From Pseudomonas nitroreducens (lineage in GTDB: Bacteria; Pseudomonadota; Gammaproteobacteria; Pseudomonadales; Pseudomonadaceae): DNA of 64,000 nucleotides. Below, piece by piece: positions 17,130 to 25,524 of this stretch (position 1 is the stretch's first letter; each line of letters begins with the position of its first letter). The stretch lies in the NCBI RefSeq assembly GCF_024170165.1, contig NZ_JALJXP010000003.1, positions 248,001-312,000 of the forward strand, given 5' to 3'. The notes beneath the pieces were generated by a model that was not told the DNA's origin, searched no databases, and saw only the letters and a program-made list of their open reading frames with translations. The position numbers and the translations under genes are program-made.

Positions 17130-20100
17130 TCAGGCCTCGACCTGGCTCCACTGTTTCGACAGGCGCTTGTCCGACACCGGCACCTTGGTCCCCAGCTGCT
17201 GGGCGAACAGCGAAACGCGGTATTCCTCCAGCATCCAGCGGTACAACGCCAACTCCGGATCACGCTTGCCTTCCTGGGCGTGCTTGGCCAGCCGCGCCGA
17301 ATACTGTTCCCAGTAGCCGGCCATCTCGCCGCTCCACACACGGTCGCGCTGGACCTGCCCGGCGACCTTGTCCAGGCGCTGCTCGACCGCCTTCAGGTAG
17401 CGCGGGTATTCCTTCAGCCATTCCAGCGGCGTGTCGCGGACGAAGCCGGGGTAGACCAGCTTGGCCAGTTGCCCCTTCACGTCGTTCAGCGGCACCGTCA
17501 TGGCCAGGTCGACCTTGCCCTTGAAGCGCTTCTGCAGGCCGTGCCAGAGCTTGAGGATTTCCAGGGTCAGACGGGCGATGCGCTCGGCGTGTTCGGTCCA
17601 GGCACCGCGCTTCTTCTCGGCCAGTGAAGCGAGCCCGGCGCCATCGCGCGGCAGATTGCTTTCGCCGTCGAGAATGGCGCTGTCCAGGCTGGCCAGCAGG
17701 ATGTCCTCCACCAGCGACTCGATCCGACCCAGCTCGCGGTAGAGCAGGCCCATGTCGGTCTGCCCCGGCAGCTTGCTGCGCAGGAACTTGGCCGGTTCGG
17801 CGAGCTGTTGCAGGAGCAGGCGCTGCAGGGCGCGTCGGTGCTGGTAGTCGGCCTCGGCCTGGGTCGGGAAGCGGTTCTCCTTGACCACGCCGGCCTCTTC
17901 CACCAATGCCGGGTAGACCGTCATCGACAGCCCGGCGACCTTCTGCTGGAGCTTCTCCGCCACTTCGCCAAAGCCCTTGGCTTCCACCGGTTTCTGCGGT
18001 TTATCCGCCTGCGGGATCGCCAGCGCGGCCTGGCTGGCCTCGGCGAAGCGCGCGGTGAGTTCGGCCAGGTCGCGGCCTTCGCCAAGGAACTTGCCGCGGG
18101 CGTCGACCACTTCGATGTTCATCCGCAAGTGGCTTTCCACCTGGGTCTCGGCTTCCGCCCAGGCCTCTTCCGGCACGCGGCTGCCGGTCATGCGTTGCAG
18201 CTCGCGGCCGAGGGATTCAGACAGCCCGCCCTCGGCGAAGACCATCTTGCCCAGTGCGGCGCGAACGAAGTCCGGTACCGGCACGAAGTTCTTGCGGATC
18301 GCCTTGGGCAGGCTGCGCACCAGCTCGATGCACTTGGCCTCCAGCAGCCCCGGCACCAGCCACTCCAGGCGCTGAGCAGGCAGCTGCGGCAGCAGCGGCG
18401 CCGGCACGCGCACGGTCACGCCGTCACGCACGTGGCCGGGCTCGAAGTGATAGGTCAGCGGCAGCTGCAGGTCGCCCAGGCGCAGGCGATCCGGATAGAG
18501 GCCGGCGGTGACCTCGCTGGCGTCACGGGCGAGGACGTCTTCCTCGCGCATGATCAGCAGGTCCGGCTGTTGCTTGTGCTCGCGCTCGTACCACTTCTCG
18601 AAGCTGGCGGACTGGTAGATATCCGCCGGCAGGCGCTCGTCGTAGTAGGCGAACAGGGTTTCCTCGTCAGCCAGGATGTCGCGCCGGCGCGCCTTGGCTT
18701 CCAGCTCGTCGAGCTTCTCCAGCAGTTGGCGGTTGGCTGACAGGCACTTCGCACGGCTGTTGATCTCGCCGCGCACCAGCGCCTCGCGGATGAACATCTC
18801 ACGGGACACCGGCGCATCGATCGGGCCGTAGTTCACCGGACGCCGACCGATGATGATCAGGCCGTAGAGGGTGACCTGCTCGTAGGCCACCACCTGGCCC
18901 CGGCGTTTTTCCCAGTGCGGCTCCAGGTAGTTCTTCTTCACCAGGTGCCCGGCCAGCGGCTCCAGCCAGTCCGGCTCGATCTTCGCGACCATGCGGGCGA
19001 ACAGCTTGGTGGTCTCCACCAGCTCGGCGGCCATGATCCACTGCGGCTTCTTGCGGCCGATCACGCTGGAGGGGTGAATCCAGAAACGCCGCTGGCGCGC
19101 GCCGAGGTAGTCGCCCTCCTCCGCCTTCTGGCCGATCTGGCTGAGCAGGCCGGAAAGGATCGCCTTGTGCACGGCGGCGTAGTCGATGTCGCGGGCCTTC
19201 GGCTCGTCCGCCTTGGCGACCGGCTGGCGGCCACGGTTGTCGTGCTGCCGGAGCTGCTCGCGAGCGGGCTCGCTCTTGCGCTGTGCGCCTTCCGACTTGC
19301 TGCCGAAGGGCAGCTGCAGTTCGCGGCAGATCAGCGTCAGCTGGCGGTGCGCATCGCGCCACTCGCGCAGACGCAGGTAGTTCAGGAAGTTTTTCCGGCA
19401 CCAGTTGCGCAGCGGGTTGGAGCCCAGCGCCTGGCGCTGCTCCTCGAAGCCGCGCCAGAGGTTGATCAGCGCGGCGAAGTCCGAGTCCGGGTCCTTCCAC
19501 TGCGCGTGGGCCTGATCGGCGGCCTGCTGGCGGTCCATCGGCCGCTCGCGCGGGTCCTGCACGGACAACGCGCTGGCCACGGTGAGCACTTCCGGCAGGC
19601 TGCCCAGCTGCGCCGCCTCCAGCAGCATGCGGCCCAGTCGCGGGTCGATGGGCAGGCGCGCGAGCTGGCGACCCAGCGGTGTCAGCTGGCCCTCGCGGTT
19701 CACCGCCGAGAGTTCCTGCAGCAGGGTGAAGCCGTCGTTGATCGCCTTGCCATCCGGCGGCTCGATGAAGGGAAAGGCCTCGATGTCGCCCAGGCGCAGA
19801 TGCAGCATCTGCAGGATCACCGCCGCCAGGTTGGTGCGCAGGATCTCCGGATCGGTGAAGGCCGGGCGACCGTTGAAGTCTTCCTCGCTGTACAGGCGCA
19901 CGCAGATGCCCGGCTCGACCCGGCCGCAACGGCCCTTGCGCTGGTTGGCGCTGGCTTGCGAGACGGCTTCGATGGGCAGGCGCTGGACCTTGGCGCGGTA
20001 GCTGTAACGGCTGATGCGCGCGGTGCCGCTGTCGATCACGTAGCGGATGCCCGGCACGGTCAGCGAGGTTTCCGCGACGTTGGTGGCGAGCACGATCTTG

Positions 20101-21149
20101 CGCCCCGGCATCGGTGCGAAGATCTTCTGCTGCTCGGCCGGCGTCAGCCGCGCATACAGCGGCAGCACCTCGGTGTGCCGCAGGTTGGCCTTGCGCAGCA
20201 TGTCGGCGGCATCGCGAATCTCGCGCTCGCCGGGGAGGAACACCAGCACGTCGCCGGGGCGCTTGCCGATGTCGCGTTCGTGGGCGGCGATCTCGTCCAG
20301 CGCGCGGAGGATGCCCTGGTCCACGGAGAGGTCGTCGAACAGCGCTTCGCCGTCCTCGTCCACTTCTGCCGCCAGCGGGCGGTACCAGGTTTCCACCGGG
20401 TAGGTACGCCCCGAGACCTCGACGATGGGGGCATCGCCGAAGTGCCTGGAGAACCGTTCCAGGTCGATGGTCGCCGAGGTGATGATCAGTTTCAGGTCCG
20501 GCCGGCGGTGCAGCAGGGTCTTCAGGAAGCCGAGCAGGAAGTCGATGTTCAGGCTGCGTTCGTGGGCCTCGTCGACGATGATCGTGTCGTAGCGTTCCAG
20601 GTAGCGGTCATGCTGGGTCTCGGCCAGCAGGATGCCGTCGGTCATCAGCTTGATCAGCGTGCTGTCGTCGCTCTGGTCTTCGAAGCGCACCTGGTAGCCG
20701 ACCAGCGAGCCCAGCGGCGTGCCGATCTCCTCGGCAACGCGGGTGGCGACGCTGCGCGCGGCCAGCCGGCGCGGCTGGGTGTGGCCGATCAGGCCGTGGG
20801 TGCCGCGGCCCAGCTCCAGGCAGATCTTCGGTAGCTGGGTGGTCTTGCCCGAACCGGTCTCGCCGGCGATCACCACCACCTGGCTCTTTTCCAGCGCGGC
20901 CTTGATCTCGTCGCGCTTGGCAGCGATCGGCAGGCTGTCGTCGTAGCGAATCTGCGGGATGCTCGCACGGCGCGCCTCGGCCTTGGCGCAGGAAGCCTGG
21001 AAGCGCTCGGCCCACTGGACGAGCCTGGCTTCGTCGGGGTGCTTGCGCAGTTCGTGGAGCTGCCGGCGCAGGCGATGGCGGTCGCGGATCATCGCGTGAT
21101 CCATGCGCTGCAGGAGCTGTTCGGGGGTCGGCGTACTGTCTGTGGTCAT
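17130..21149 (-). CDS. hrpA: ATP-dependent RNA helicase HrpA
   Basis: A 1339-residue DEAH-box helicase. Seen: Walker A GETGSGKTTQLPK near residue 96, the DEAH box in IIVDEAHERS near residue 190, SATID (motif III), QRKGRCGRVEPG (motif VI), then the long C-terminal domains typical of bacterial HrpA (family about 1300 residues). HrpA remodels RNA and helps rescue collided ribosomes in E. coli. I chose the ATG at 21149 (MTTDSTPTPEQLLQ); the open frame upstream has no homology support and no clear ribosome site exists for any candidate. Single-gene unit. Confidence 0.93.
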   Translation of the reverse strand: MTTDSTPTPEQLLQRMDHAMIRDRHRLRRQLHELRKHPDEARLVQWAERFQASCAKAEARRASIPQIRYDDSLPIAAKRDEIKAALEKSQVVVIAGETGSGKTTQLPKICLELGRGTHGLIGHTQPRRLAARSVATRVAEEIGTPLGSLVGYQVRFEDQSDDSTLIKLMTDGILLAETQHDRYLERYDTIIVDEAHERSLNIDFLLGFLKTLLHRRPDLKLIITSATIDLERFSRHFGDAPIVEVSGRTYPVETWYRPLAAEVDEDGEALFDDLSVDQGILRALDEIAAHERDIGKRPGDVLVFLPGEREIRDAADMLRKANLRHTEVLPLYARLTPAEQQKIFAPMPGRKIVLATNVAETSLTVPGIRYVIDSGTARISRYSYRAKVQRLPIEAVSQASANQRKGRCGRVEPGICVRLYSEEDFNGRPAFTDPEILRTNLAAVILQMLHLRLGDIEAFPFIEPPDGKAINDGFTLLQELSAVNREGQLTPLGRQLARLPIDPRLGRMLLEAAQLGSLPEVLTVASALSVQDPRERPMDRQQAADQAHAQWKDPDSDFAALINLWRGFEEQRQALGSNPLRNWCRKNFLNYLRLREWRDAHRQLTLICRELQLPFGSKSEGAQRKSEPAREQLRQHDNRGRQPVAKADEPKARDIDYAAVHKAILSGLLSQIGQKAEEGDYLGARQRRFWIHPSSVIGRKKPQWIMAAELVETTKLFARMVAKIEPDWLEPLAGHLVKKNYLEPHWEKRRGQVVAYEQVTLYGLIIIGRRPVNYGPIDAPVSREMFIREALVRGEINSRAKCLSANRQLLEKLDELEAKARRRDILADEETLFAYYDERLPADIYQSASFEKWYEREHKQQPDLLIMREEDVLARDASEVTAGLYPDRLRLGDLQLPLTYHFEPGHVRDGVTVRVPAPLLPQLPAQRLEWLVPGLLEAKCIELVRSLPKAIRKNFVPVPDFVRAALGKMVFAEGGLSESLGRELQRMTGSRVPEEAWAEAETQVESHLRMNIEVVDARGKFLGEGRDLAELTARFAEASQAALAIPQADKPQKPVEAKGFGEVAEKLQQKVAGLSMTVYPALVEEAGVVKENRFPTQAEADYQHRRALQRLLLQQLAEPAKFLRSKLPGQTDMGLLYRELGRIESLVEDILLASLDSAILDGESNLPRDGAGLASLAEKKRGAWTEHAERIARLTLEILKLWHGLQKRFKGKVDLAMTVPLNDVKGQLAKLVYPGFVRDTPLEWLKEYPRYLKAVEQRLDKVAGQVQRDRVWSGEMAGYWEQYSARLAKHAQEGKRDPELALYRWMLEEYRVSLFAQQLGTKVPVSDKRLSKQWSQVEA

Positions 21150-21287
21150 CGGCTTCGCGGGCATCAGGCGGGAGCGGCGCGAGCAGGTGCGGAGCCGGTC
21201 CCTGGAATGGGCTGTCATGGCGACAATGGGGGAATTGTCGCAAAAGACCGGCACGGGCCGCCATGCCGATTGCTTGGCGACCCGGAT

Positions 21288-21310
21288 CGGCGGGGCGTTG
21301 CGCCCCGCCG
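21288..21310 (-). terminator. Hairpin after the chemoreceptor gene, no T run
   Basis: A 10-bp perfect stem CGGCGGGGCG / CGCCCCGCCG with a 3-nt loop directly after the chemoreceptor stop codon. On the minus strand no T run follows, so it may protect the 3' end rather than terminate alone. Confidence 0.5.
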
Positions 21311-21312
21311 GA

Positions 21313-22998
21313 TCAGATGCGGAACTGGCCGACCAGCTGACGCAGGCGCTCGCCCAGCCCGTTCAGTTCGATCGCGGTGCGCGCGCCCTTGGCCGCATCG
21401 TCCGCCACGCTGTCCACGCCGCCGGCGATCTGGTGCACGCTGCGGTTGATCTCCTCGGCGACCGCAGTCTGCTCCTCGGCGGCGCTGGCGATCTGCGCGT
21501 TCATCGAGTTGATGGTGCCGATCAGCTGGGCGATGGCGTCCAGCGACTGGCCGGCCTGGTTGGCCTGGCCGCGGGTTCGCTCGGCCATGTCGCTGGCACG
21601 CTGCATGGCACTCACCGAGCCTTCCGTGGTGCCGCGCAGGCGGTCGATCATCTGCTGGATTTCCCCGGTGCTCTGCTGGGTGCGACTGGCCAGGGCACGG
21701 ACTTCGTCGGCGACCACCGCAAATCCACGTCCGGCCTCGCCGGCGCGGGCTGCTTCGATGGCGGCGTTGAGCGCCAGCAGGTTGGTCTGCTCGGCGATGG
21801 AGCGGATCACCTCCAGCACGCCGACGATGCCCTGCACGTCCTGGCGCAGGGTGTCGAGGGAGTCGCTGCTGCTGCGCACCTCACCCGCCAGGTCGTTGAT
21901 CTGCGCGACGCACAGGTCCACTTCGCGCTTGGCCGCCTGGCCTTCGCGGTCGGTCTGCTGGGCGGCGTCGGCGGCCTGTTGCGCACTGCGCGCCACTTCC
22001 TGGGCGGCGGCGGTCATCTCGTTGATGGCGGTGGCGACCTGGTCGGTCTCGTGGCGCTGGCCGTCCATCGCGCGCTCGGAGCGCTGCGCCTGCTGGGCCA
22101 CGTCGCCCACCAGCCCGGACAACTGCTGGGTGGTACCGGCGACCTGCTGGACCAGCACGTGGATCTTCTCGACGAAGCGGTTGAACGAACCGGCCAGCTC
22201 GCCCAGCTCGTCGTGGCGACCAAGGTTCAGGCGATGGGTCAGGTTGCCGTCACCGGCGGCCATGTCGTCGAGGTTGTCGCGCACCTGCACGATGGGCTGG
22301 ACGATGGTGCGGCTGAACAGCCCGGCGAGCACGCCGATCACCACCAGCAGCGCCAGCGCTGCGCCGCCCATGAGCAGCAGCAGGTTGTCGATCTTGGCGT
22401 CGAAGGCGGCGCCGGCTTCCTTCACCTCACGCTCGACATCGTCGAGGTTCAGCGAGGTGCCGAACACCAGGTTCCACTTGGGCAGGAAGTGGGCATAGCC
22501 GATCTTCGGCACGATGGCGTTGCCGCCCGGCAGGGTGAAGCTGTAGCGCACGTAGTGCTGCCCGCTCTGCCCCGCCGCCACCAGTTCGCGGATGGCATAG
22601 ACGCCATTGGGGTCGCGATAACCACTGAAGTCTTCGCCCAGGCGCTCGTCGCTGGTGCCCTGGAAGACTCGTACGGAACGGCTGTCGTAGCCCCAGAAGT
22701 AGCCGCCCTTGCCGTATTCGAGGCGCTTGAGGATCGCGATACCCTGCTCGCGCGCCTGGGCATCCCCCTCGGTGGCAGCCTGGTAGACCGGGCCGACGGC
22801 GGCGAGGGCCACGTCGACGAAGTTCTTCAGCTGGGCTTCGCGGTCCTGGGTGAGGTTCTCGCGGATCTGCGCTTCCTGCTGGGTCGCCAGCTGTTTCAGG
22901 GCAACGGTGGAAATGGCGCAGAGCAGCAGGGTCAGGAGGAGGATCGGCACGATGGCCAGGAGCAGGACCTTGGCGCGCAAACGAAGGGCAGTGTTCAA
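21313..22998 (-). CDS. Methyl-accepting chemotaxis protein with single Cache domain
   Basis: About 561 residues. Order: N-terminal membrane helix, periplasmic sCache_2 domain ([20 protein letters not shown]; then a [16 protein letters not shown] end), second membrane helix, HAMP, and a cytoplasmic signalling domain with the hairpin tip [19 protein letters not shown]. Cache domains bind small carboxylates or related ligands; the ligand is unknown. I favour the TTG start at 22998 because GAGGTGA, a perfect anti-16S match, lies 5 bp upstream; GTG at 23007 and ATG at 23043 are alternatives, but 23043 lies against the fadD1 terminator. Confidence 0.9.
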   Translation of the reverse strand: MNTALRLRAKVLLLAIVPILLLTLLLCAISTVALKQLATQQEAQIRENLTQDREAQLKNFVDVALAAVGPVYQAATEGDAQAREQGIAILKRLEYGKGGYFWGYDSRSVRVFQGTSDERLGEDFSGYRDPNGVYAIRELVAAGQSGQHYVRYSFTLPGGNAIVPKIGYAHFLPKWNLVFGTSLNLDDVEREVKEAGAAFDAKIDNLLLLMGGAALALLVVIGVLAGLFSRTIVQPIVQVRDNLDDMAAGDGNLTHRLNLGRHDELGELAGSFNRFVEKIHVLVQQVAGTTQQLSGLVGDVAQQAQRSERAMDGQRHETDQVATAINEMTAAAQEVARSAQQAADAAQQTDREGQAAKREVDLCVAQINDLAGEVRSSSDSLDTLRQDVQGIVGVLEVIRSIAEQTNLLALNAAIEAARAGEAGRGFAVVADEVRALASRTQQSTGEIQQMIDRLRGTTEGSVSAMQRASDMAERTRGQANQAGQSLDAIAQLIGTINSMNAQIASAAEEQTAVAEEINRSVHQIAGGVDSVADDAAKGARTAIELNGLGERLRQLVGQFRI

Positions 22999-23043
22999 GG
23001 CGTTCACCTCAGGCGGATAAGGGACATGGCTTCCTTGCCCCAT

Positions 23044-23069
23044 CAAAAAACCCGCCTTGCGGCGGGTTT
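23044..23069 (-). terminator. Rho-independent terminator of fadD1
   Basis: Minus-strand stem AAACCCGCC / GGCGGGTTT (as read on the plus strand), 4-nt loop, followed by a T run. It lies 14 bp past the fadD1 stop and ends just before the chemoreceptor gene. Confidence 0.9.
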
Positions 23070-23082
23070 CTTATCTATCGGC

Positions 23083-24768
23083 TCAGGCCCTGATCTTCTT
23101 GAGCTCTTCGTCGCGCAATTCACGGCGCAGGATCTTGCCGACGTTGGTGGTCGGCAGGCTGTCGCGGAACTCCACGGACTTGGGACGCTTGTAGCCGGTG
23201 AGGTTGTCGTGCATGTGCTGCATGACCTGCTCCTTGGTCAGGGTGACGCCCGGCCTGGACACCACGAAGACCTTGATCGCCTCGCCGGACTTCTCGTCCG
23301 GGATGCCGATGGCGGCACACTGCAGCACGCCCGGCAGGGTGGCGAGCACGTCTTCCAGCTCGTTGGGGTACACGTTGAAGCCCGACACCAGGATCATGTC
23401 CTTCTTGCGGTCGACGATACGCATGTAGCCGTCTTCCTGGATGATCGCGATGTCGCCGGTACGCAGCCAGCCGTCCTTGTCGAGGATCTCGTCGGTGGCT
23501 TCCTGGCGCTGCCAGTAGCCCTTCATCACCTGCGGGCCCTTGACGCACAGCTCGCCGCGCTCGCCCAGCGGCAGATCCTGGCCGTCATCGCTGATGACCT
23601 TGCACAGGGTCGACGGAACCGGGATGCCGATGGTGCCGATCTGGATGTTCTGGAACGGGTTCACCGATACCACCGGGCTGGTCTCGGTCATGCCATAGCC
23701 TTCGCAGATGGCGCAGCCGGTAACGTCCTTCCAGCGTTCGGCAGCGGCCTGTTGCAGGGCCATGCCGCCGGAGAGGGTCAGCTTCAGCGCAGAGAAGTCC
23801 AGCTTGCGGAAGCCTTCGTTGTTGCACAGGCCGACGAACAGGGTGTTCAGGCCGACGAAGCCGGTGAACTTCCACTGCGAGAGTTCCTTGACCATGCTGG
23901 CCAGGTCACGCGGGTTGGTCACCAGGATGTTGTGGTTGCCGGTGAGCATCATCGCCATGCAATGGAAGGTGAAGGCGTAGATGTGGTACAGCGGCAGCGG
24001 CGCGATCAGGACCTCGCAGCCTTCCTTGAGGTTGGAGGCCATCAGCTCCTTGCACTGCAGCATGTTGGCGACCAGGTTGCGATGGGTCAGCATCGCGCCC
24101 TTGGCCACGCCGGTGGTGCCACCGGTGTACTGCAGCACGGCGATATCGTCGTTGTGCGGCGAGACTTCCTGCACCGCCTTGCCACGGCCCTTGGCCAGGA
24201 CGTCGGTGAGTTTCTGCGCGTTGGGGATGTTGTAGGCCGGCACCATCTTCTTGATGTTGCGCACCACGAAGTTGACGATGAAGCGCTTGAGCGGCGGCAG
24301 CATGTCACCCACTTCGGTGACGATGACGTTGCGGATGCCGGTCTTGGGCAGCACTTCCTCGGCCAGGTGCGCCATGTTCGCCAGGCACACCAGCGCCTTG
24401 GCGCCGGAGTCGTTGAACTGGTGCTCCATTTCCCGCGCGGTGTACAGCGGGTTGGTGTTGACCACGACCAGGCCGGCGCGCATGGCGCCGAAGACCACGA
24501 TCGGGTACTGGAGCACGTTGGGCAGCTGCACGGCGATGCGGTCGCCGGGCTTGAGATCGGTGTTCTGTTGCAGGTAGGCGGCGAAGTCCCCGGAGAGCTT
24601 GTACATCTCACCGTAGGTCAGGGTCTTGCCCAGGTTGCTGAAGGCAGGCTTGTCTGCAAAACGTTGGCAGGATTCTTTGAGTACCGCGAGGATGTTCGGG
24701 TACTGGTCAGCGTTGATCTCGGCAGCGATCCCCACTGGGTATTTGTCCTTCCAGAAATTGTCGGTCAT
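23083..24768 (-). CDS. fadD1: Long-chain fatty acid-CoA ligase FadD1
   Basis: A 561-residue acyl-CoA synthetase that activates fatty acids with ATP and CoA at the inner membrane for beta-oxidation. Seen: the AMP-binding P-loop LQYTGGTTGVAKGAMLTHRN near residue 205, EGYGMTETSPVVS near 355, and the C-terminal GWLRTGDIAIIQEDGYMRIVDRKKDMILVSGFNVYPNE, the FACS signature. Its own terminator follows. fadD2, a close paralogue, lies upstream on the same strand, separated by a YdcH-like gene on the other strand. This pairing matches PAO1 PA3299/PA3300, where FadD1 is the main long-chain ligase. Confidence 0.95.
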   Translation of the reverse strand: MTDNFWKDKYPVGIAAEINADQYPNILAVLKESCQRFADKPAFSNLGKTLTYGEMYKLSGDFAAYLQQNTDLKPGDRIAVQLPNVLQYPIVVFGAMRAGLVVVNTNPLYTAREMEHQFNDSGAKALVCLANMAHLAEEVLPKTGIRNVIVTEVGDMLPPLKRFIVNFVVRNIKKMVPAYNIPNAQKLTDVLAKGRGKAVQEVSPHNDDIAVLQYTGGTTGVAKGAMLTHRNLVANMLQCKELMASNLKEGCEVLIAPLPLYHIYAFTFHCMAMMLTGNHNILVTNPRDLASMVKELSQWKFTGFVGLNTLFVGLCNNEGFRKLDFSALKLTLSGGMALQQAAAERWKDVTGCAICEGYGMTETSPVVSVNPFQNIQIGTIGIPVPSTLCKVISDDGQDLPLGERGELCVKGPQVMKGYWQRQEATDEILDKDGWLRTGDIAIIQEDGYMRIVDRKKDMILVSGFNVYPNELEDVLATLPGVLQCAAIGIPDEKSGEAIKVFVVSRPGVTLTKEQVMQHMHDNLTGYKRPKSVEFRDSLPTTNVGKILRRELRDEELKKIRA

Positions 24769-25213
24769 GGAAGCCCACTCCTAAGCAACAGCTCATCTTT
24801 ACCGCGTTCGCGGTTCTTTGTTGTGTTTATGTCGCTGCCCCCTGGCTCGGGGAGCGAAAAGCGGGCCGAGATTATCAGCTTTGGGAAACAGCGACCAGCA
24901 CCAAACACAGGCTTGTCAGTAAGAAAAATGACCGGAGACAGGCTTTCCGGTCACCAACCTCCCTTTCGTCGGAAAAGCCCGTCCCAGAAGGCCTGCAGCC
25001 TTGTTGGATTGTCCGACAAAGTGGATTTCAGGGAAATGAAACCGGAAAAAAGAACGGGAAATGCTTGTCAGGCCAGTCGTCATGACGGGATAGATCGTTG
25101 GAGTTCGATCAGGCGTTTTCGCCCTGCTCCACGCGGCGTCTTCAATGATCTGCCTCAACACTCTCGGGACCGGGATCTCGCAAAGTGCTACAGCACTCTC
25201 CTGGAGAACCCTC
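24769..25213. other. Intergenic region upstream of fadD1 and the YdcH-like gene
   Basis: A 445-bp divergent region, the longest gap in the window, lower in GC than its surroundings. It holds the fadD1 promoter and long leader, the hairpin at 24922-24953, and the promoter of the YdcH-like gene. I looked for a PsrA-type GAAAC...GTTTC palindrome and did not find one. No ORF here looks coding. Confidence 0.6.
24922..24953 (-). terminator. Terminator-like hairpin in the fadD1 leader
   Basis: On the minus strand, stem TGACCGGA / TCCGGTCA with a 9-nt loop, followed by TTTTTCTT. It lies about 155 bp upstream of the fadD1 start and points toward it. fadD2, the next gene upstream on this strand, already has a terminator, so this one would act on a transcript starting within the intergenic region: an attenuator, or the end of a short RNA. 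Confidence 0.4.
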
Positions 25214-25450
25214 ATGTTTCCCGAATACCGCGAAAAGATTACCCGCCTGAAAGCCGAAGACCCTCATTTCGCCAAGCTCTTCCATAGCCACAACGATCTC
25301 GACCAGGAGATCAAGAACATGGAAGCCGGCATCACTCCCGCATCGCACGACACCATCGAGGCGCTGAAGAAGCAGAAGTTGCAACTCAAGGACGATCTCT
25401 ACGAGATCCTGCGCAAGAAAGACGGCTGCTGCGGCGGCTGTGGCGGTTGA
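25214..25450 (+). CDS. YdcH/DUF465-family small coiled protein with Cys-rich tail
   Basis: A 78-residue protein of the YdcH (DUF465) family: FPEYREKITRLKAEDPHFAKLFHSHNDLDQEI, then two long charged helices that likely form a coiled hairpin. The function of the family is unknown. Unusual feature: after the usual end (LYEILRKK) it carries a tail DGCCGGCGG with three Cys among Gly, which could bind a metal or form disulfides. GGAG precedes the ATG at 25214. Single gene between the two fadD genes, on the opposite strand to both. Confidence 0.85.
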   Translation: MFPEYREKITRLKAEDPHFAKLFHSHNDLDQEIKNMEAGITPASHDTIEALKKQKLQLKDDLYEILRKKDGCCGGCGG

Positions 25451-25477
25451 ACGGCCCGGGCTGACGACCGGCGATAA

Positions 25478-25512
25478 AAAAGGGGGCTGATCCAGGATCA
25501 GCCCCCTTTTTA
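25478..25512. terminator. Bidirectional terminator between the YdcH-like gene and fadD2
   Basis: 14-bp perfect stem AAAAGGGGGCTGAT / ATCAGCCCCCTTTT with loop CCAGG. It has A and T runs on both sides, so it can end transcripts from both convergent genes. Confidence 0.92.
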
Positions 25513-25524
25513 TTCACGCTCGCC

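Noticed and set aside
17808..20834. Long open frames on the plus strand over hrpA
   Set aside because: Mirror frames caused by high GC and codon bias; their translations are rich in Q, A, R and H with no domain, and hrpA on the other strand has full homology.
24769..25213. PsrA binding site for fadD1
   Set aside because: No GAAAC...GTTTC palindrome of the right spacing was found by eye.
21103..25287. A 1394-codon open frame on the plus strand over the chemoreceptor and fadD1
   Set aside because: It crosses two well-supported genes and two terminators, and its translation is low-complexity; antisense shadow.
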